From the NCBI GenBank assembly GCA_025454955.1, contig JALONL010000014.1, forward strand, positions 87,740-151,739: 64,000 nt of DNA. The letters run 5' to 3'. This document shows positions 60,369-64,000 of this stretch, in pieces. This stretch comes from Bacteroidia bacterium. GTDB lineage: Bacteria > Bacteroidota > Bacteroidia > Palsa-965. The notes under the pieces are model-generated. The model was given only the letters and a program-made list of their open reading frames with translations, was not told the DNA's origin and ran no database searches. Position 1 is the stretch's first letter. Each line of letters opens with the position of its first letter. The translations under genes were made by a program, and so were the position numbers.

Positions 60369-61109
60369 TCAAAAAAACACCCGCAATAATTTTCTTGTAC
60401 AGTATAATGTTTCTCTTTTATCATCCCATCTTCCCGTTCCGCAAATAATAAATCTGGCATCTTTATAACGATGCTTTACCTTTCTGAAAGATCTTTTCCA
60501 TTGCAGCATCTCTCTTGGTGAATAGTGCTTATCCAGTCCACATTTGTCGCAACTTATCACCAGACTTCCTCCCCATAAAATACTATCTCCGGGAATCCAT
60601 ATCACAATATTATCTTCACTTTTTCCTTTTCCCGGATAATATGTTTTTAATTGATATGTTCCGATAGTGAATACTGTATCGTTGATAAAAGTAAAGTCGG
60701 GCCGAAACAAACCTTTTAGGGAACAATAGTATTTTGTCCTTGCAGAAGCCCAGGTTTTAATTCCTTTTCTCCGAAATACCTCAATCCCTTTTGTGCAATT
60801 AATATCGGAGGACGTAATAATTGACATTATCACTTTTTGATGATAACGACTCTTAATTGTATCGAGCAATGCCTCAATAATGGTAGTATCCCAGGGCGTT
60901 TCAATCATCACCACTCCCGAATCTGTAACAATAAATGCCCCATTGGCACTTTCAGGATAATAATTATTCTCCCGTTGACAAGAGCGATATTCATATACAT
61001 TTGAAGTGATTTTATTTATCTGAAATTCGCCTTCTTCATCTCCCAAAGAAGCGTGCAATCTGAATGCTGAAAAACAAAGAAACAAACAGCAGATTATCTT
61101 TCTGAACAT
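60369..61109 (-). CDS. metallo-beta-lactamase-fold protein without zinc ligands
   Basis: 246 residues with signal peptide (MFRKIICCLFLCFSAFRLHA). It follows the subclass B1 layout: NVYEYRSC, ESANGAFIVTDSGVVMIETP, then the place of HxHxD, here ITSSDINC (99-105), a late SEDNIVIWIPGDSILWGGSL, and CGTGRWDD in the place of the final PGH. In the alignment His116, His118, Asp120, His196, Cys221 and His263 correspond to Ser100, Asp102, Asn104, Lys163, Ser182 and Thr225. It is therefore a catalytically dead homologue with a new function, or a decaying gene. The frame is intact and the region is AT-rich compared with its neighbours. It lies between the ABC gene and a duplicate of that gene's 3' end. 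Confidence 0.8.
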   Translation of the reverse strand: MFRKIICCLFLCFSAFRLHASLGDEEGEFQINKITSNVYEYRSCQRENNYYPESANGAFIVTDSGVVMIETPWDTTIIEALLDTIKSRYHQKVIMSIITSSDINCTKGIEVFRRKGIKTWASARTKYYCSLKGLFRPDFTFINDTVFTIGTYQLKTYYPGKGKSEDNIVIWIPGDSILWGGSLVISCDKCGLDKHYSPREMLQWKRSFRKVKHRYKDARFIICGTGRWDDKRETLYCTRKLLRVFF

Positions 61110-61300
61110 TACAAAAAGGTTATTTTGTGGATAATGAAATAAAGTTTTCTGGCAGTGTCAGATACGAATAGATATTTTTTCGGGCAAAATGTAAATTGCC
61201 ATAAATAATTCTCAACTCCCTATTTTAAGACGCAAAAAAAATCAGGCAGGTTGCCTGTCGGTGTTTTTTTCAGAAAGTTATAATCTGTTACTCAGGATTA
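61110..61300. other. AT-rich stretch upstream of the MBL-fold gene
   Basis: Contains a weak hairpin CAGGCA-GGT-TGCCTG at 61243-61257 followed by TCGGTG and seven T (61264 on), a possible terminator. No gene is visible. Confidence 0.4.
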
Positions 61301-61511
61301 TAGCCCGCGCACTCATCAACAAACCCGCAATAGTGTTTGCCGACGAGCCCTGCGGCAACCTCAACCTGGCCACCGCACAGCAACTGCATGAGTTGTTTTC
61401 GATATACGCAAACAGCTTAACCAGACGTTTGTAATTATAACGCACAATGAGACACTGACCGGGAAGACAGACAGAAAGCTGGTGATGAAGGATGGGTTGT
61501 TGAGTGTGTAG
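61301..61511 (+). pseudogene. duplicated, frameshifted 3' end of the LolD-like gene
   Basis: About 211 bp that match 60144-60355 almost base for base (both begin TAGCCCGCGCACTCATCAAC and end with GGGTTGTTGAGTGTGTA plus stop). Differences include SGNLDSAT becoming CGNLNLAT and one T missing in GAGTTGTTTTCGAT versus GAGTTGTTTTTCGAT, which shifts the frame. No promoter or N-terminal half: a non-functional remnant. Confidence 0.9.
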
Positions 61512-61520
61512 AATAAGATT

Positions 61521-63905
61521 TTACTTTTTCTTTATTTTAGATGTTGAGTCAATGATAATTTGTTCTTTAACGCTAACATTTAAGTAATTACAAATAGTAC
61601 TTTTCGTTTTATGATCTGTTTCATACATATACATATAGTCAATTACTAAGTTTTGAAGTAGAAATGTTGACAATTTATTGTTGCCAATCATATCCTTATA
61701 TGATTTGATTAAATCAATATGCGTCCCTATGTTAGAGTAACTCAGTTTAATTGCCGTGTCAATTAGTCTAACTGAGTTAAAATTATTGGTTTTTAGAATT
61801 TTATCAAATGAGTTTTTTAGTTTATCATAACCTACTGAGTTCGAAATGCGCTTTATTATTCCAAAAGAGGAAATGAAACAAAGTCGAAAAATATACTCTC
61901 TTGAAGTCTCTTCGATTGTTTTCTTTAGTTTAAATCTATCTTTTATATGTTTCTTTTCAATAAAATGGCTAAGATGTTCAATAAGGCCATCTGCATTCTT
62001 TTGTACTAATGAGAGATAACAGTCGAGTGTTCTGAGACCTAATTCATAAGTTGAGTAAACTAAGTTATATTTTTGATCTCCATCAAGTTCGCCCCAATGT
62101 TTTTTCACTACTTGCCCCAATAAATCTATTGTTTTAACGGCATTGTTTATTTCTGCCATAAAGTCAATTGTGCTTACATCATCATCCAACGAAAAATCAT
62201 CATATGGCATAGTTGTTTCATTATCTAACTGCTTTTCAACTTTTTCATTAATCTCCTCCTCTTCTAATTCAAGATTACGGTTCTCTAAAACATCTATTTG
62301 TTCTAATATTTGCTCGGGCAAAAATTCAACAAGTTGATTAACAAGACTGATATCCAAATCAAGCCTACATACATTTGAATCCGCAAATATTTTTTTTGAC
62401 GAAACAATTAACTCATTAATAATAAATGAATCTTTTGACAAATGGGTTAAAAACATAACAATACTTGAATATTCATCTCTAAATAATCTCTCACACATTT
62501 TACTAATTAACTGACGTACACTTTTGTCACTTATGTTGTTTGATAAATACTTTGCAGTGAAAAAATAATATATGTAATTTTCAGAAACAGAAACACCATT
62601 ATTCAATGTAAATAATTTAGCTTTATCAAATGTTTTTAATATTGTACTTTTTTCATAAGTAAGGTCAAACTTGTCGCAATAGGATTGATGAAAAAAATCA
62701 AATTCTTGAATAGTAATTGATTTAACTTTATTGCTGAATAAATGAAAACAAAAATGAGTCAAATAATTATAGTATAAACTTATTTCTTTTGAGTCATTAA
62801 CTGCCCTACTTAGACTATCATTAATTAATAATTCATAGTAGAAACCATGAATAGAATAATTAGGGTTTTGAACGTTCTTACTTTCGAGTGATTGTAATAA
62901 TGCCAATATATAAAAAGGATAAGATGGGACATAATTCTTACCGATGATTTGCTTAATGTGAACTAATGATAAATCATTTTTTCGTAGTAGTTCATTTTTA
63001 TCAAAGAAGCGAGTATCAATCCCTAATGAATTCCATTTATTAACCAATTCATGTCTAAATTTTGGCCCAAACTCAAGCAGATAATAAAAATTAAAATTAA
63101 AAAATGGATCATTTTTCCCAAAATTATCAATTGGCATTAGTGAGCTTCCTGTTATAATAATATTTGATGCTATTTCTTCTAAGTTGCTAATTAATAAATG
63201 CCAATAGGTACTTTTTCCTTTAGTCGATTTATGGAAATCATCAATTAAAATGAGTAAATTTTCGAATGAAATATTCTCAATTTTTAAGTCATTAGAATAT
63301 TGCTGATTTAGTTTTTGTTGAATAGTTTTTTTTAGGCTATCAGTTCTTATATTATTTTGGATATCGGAACCATTCAAATATACAGGTATTAAACCGAAAT
63401 CAAAATAACGAGTATAAATATATTTCAAACAAGTAGTTTTTCCTGAAACATCACCTCCTATCAGTACATGCTTAATACCTCCAACATCAATAGCGTTATA
63501 TAATTGTGAAATATTAATAACATTATACGTTTTCTTCTTATTGTTGCTACTTAATTTCAAATCAGGTGGTACATAAATATCTTCCAGAAGAAGATCATCT
63601 ACTTTGGGGTGTGCAAATGAAACACCCATATTATTTAAAAAAGCATTTCTGTATGTTTCCTTAATTTCTGGACTTAATTTAGATTTTAGAGCCGTTTCAG
63701 GAGTAATTTTGTATTCATTAATACTATTTATTCTGATATTATCTTTAATATACTGAATTAAATTATTTCTTAACATTCTCTCAAAATCAATAGGCTTCGA
63801 ATATTCTTTATAATATACTCCGATATTACCAATTCGTCTTTTAAATTCTTGAACTTTTTTTAATTGCTCTGGGTCTGTATCAAAGGGTATTTGATCTGTT
63901 CTCAC
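61521..63905 (-). CDS. STAND/NACHT-type ATPase, 5' end probably missing
   Basis: 794 residues from a GTG at 63905. Walker A GGDVSGKTT at 150-158 and Walker B LLILIDDFHKS at about 217-227, followed by a long helical region. The first 60 residues (MRTDQIPFDTDPEQLKKVQE...YYKEYSKPIDFERML) look like the end of a sensor or effector domain such as a DUF4062-type or TIR-like fold. The frame continues upstream to about 63932 in a protein-like way (ENLFWTA before the GTG) and stops at TAA, with no ATG, so I think that the true start is lost. Very AT-rich; possible phage-defence gene that is now broken. Confidence 0.7.
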   Translation of the reverse strand: MRTDQIPFDTDPEQLKKVQEFKRRIGNIGVYYKEYSKPIDFERMLRNNLIQYIKDNIRINSINEYKITPETALKSKLSPEIKETYRNAFLNNMGVSFAHPKVDDLLLEDIYVPPDLKLSSNNKKKTYNVINISQLYNAIDVGGIKHVLIGGDVSGKTTCLKYIYTRYFDFGLIPVYLNGSDIQNNIRTDSLKKTIQQKLNQQYSNDLKIENISFENLLILIDDFHKSTKGKSTYWHLLISNLEEIASNIIITGSSLMPIDNFGKNDPFFNFNFYYLLEFGPKFRHELVNKWNSLGIDTRFFDKNELLRKNDLSLVHIKQIIGKNYVPSYPFYILALLQSLESKNVQNPNYSIHGFYYELLINDSLSRAVNDSKEISLYYNYLTHFCFHLFSNKVKSITIQEFDFFHQSYCDKFDLTYEKSTILKTFDKAKLFTLNNGVSVSENYIYYFFTAKYLSNNISDKSVRQLISKMCERLFRDEYSSIVMFLTHLSKDSFIINELIVSSKKIFADSNVCRLDLDISLVNQLVEFLPEQILEQIDVLENRNLELEEEEINEKVEKQLDNETTMPYDDFSLDDDVSTIDFMAEINNAVKTIDLLGQVVKKHWGELDGDQKYNLVYSTYELGLRTLDCYLSLVQKNADGLIEHLSHFIEKKHIKDRFKLKKTIEETSREYIFRLCFISSFGIIKRISNSVGYDKLKNSFDKILKTNNFNSVRLIDTAIKLSYSNIGTHIDLIKSYKDMIGNNKLSTFLLQNLVIDYMYMYETDHKTKSTICNYLNVSVKEQIIIDSTSKIKKK

Positions 63906-64000
63906 AGCTGTCCAAAATAAATTTTCAGAATAACCTTACCTGAGCCAAATCAGCCTTTTCGGGGGGTCTGAAGAAGGGATCATCCAACCAACCCCACAGA
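63906..64000. other. right edge, return to chromosomal composition
   Basis: At about 63,935 the composition changes from very AT-rich to GC-rich. The last 65 bases show no complete gene; the change marks the boundary of the island. Confidence 0.4.

Noticed and set aside
60369..61109. Active beta-lactamase or resistance gene
   Set aside because: All zinc ligands are replaced, so hydrolysis of beta-lactams is not expected.
61301..61511. Functional second ABC ATPase gene
   Set aside because: It lacks the N-terminal half and contains a frameshift relative to the parent gene.

Overview
The window comes from a bacterium of the phylum Bacteroidota. The evidence is a bacillithiol gene (bshA), a protein with a type IX secretion C-terminal sorting domain, long Bacteroidota-type RpsP and RimM tails, the dapB-lepB-lepB-wbqC gene order, and many Bacteroidota promoters (-7 box TAnnTTTG, often with TTG 19 bp upstream, often almost touching the start codon). 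The core chromosome is of medium GC; two AT-rich accessory islands sit at the two ends. The order or genus cannot be named from the sequence.

Left island (1-6.4 kb). It starts in the 3' end of an RsmH-like methyltransferase gene. A 52-codon gene follows, then a second, diverged copy of the same rsmH 3' end. After that comes a series of gene cassettes separated by three imperfect inverted-repeat elements of almost equal size (about 126 bp from TAACA to CGTTA), which look like integron attC sites. The cassettes carry a cysteine-less thioredoxin-like protein with a helical partner, a 1032-residue nuclease-STAND ATPase (likely phage defence), a lipoprotein and an Imm1-like immunity protein. No integrase is in view.

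Core region (6.4-59.7 kb). Going left to right: a thiolase, an NlpC/P60 peptidase, an ArsR-led four-gene operon, a vWA membrane protein, fabG, an alpha-helical repeat protein, a pseudo-receiver protein, a DUF2520 gene and kdsC. A 1.6-kb tandem array of about 29 units of 55 bp lies between kdsC and bshA. Then come recA, bcp, trmN6, rimM, rpsP, dapB, two signal peptidase genes, a TSUP permease, wbqC and an acyl-CoA carboxylase. A three-gene locus at 40.0-41.5 kb encodes a HigB-like candidate toxin, an XRE regulator and a SecB-like chaperone, which fits a toxin-antitoxin-chaperone (TAC) system. Next are PPK2, RidA, a T9SS substrate, Hsp20, a phosphoesterase-glycosyltransferase-lipid kinase operon, an NlpC/GH114 pair, two tRNA-Leu genes, smpB, an outer-membrane barrel, pcm, a polysaccharide cluster (Gfo/Idh oxidoreductase, lipoprotein, sugar-1-P transferase), 3-hydroxyacyl-CoA dehydrogenase, an M61 peptidase and ilvE.

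Right end (59.5-64 kb). A 42-residue lipoprotein with a CxxCH motif and a LolD-like ABC ATPase are followed by a metallo-beta-lactamase-fold protein that has lost every zinc ligand. A decayed copy of the last 211 bp of the ATPase gene follows. The window ends with a very AT-rich STAND/NACHT ATPase gene whose 5' end appears cut off near 63,930. Both islands therefore show the same arrangement: a foreign gene flanked by an intact host gene and a duplicate of that gene's 3' end.

Most gene starts were placed by homology-like N-termini, signal peptides and promoter boxes; functions are by recognition of motifs, not by database search.
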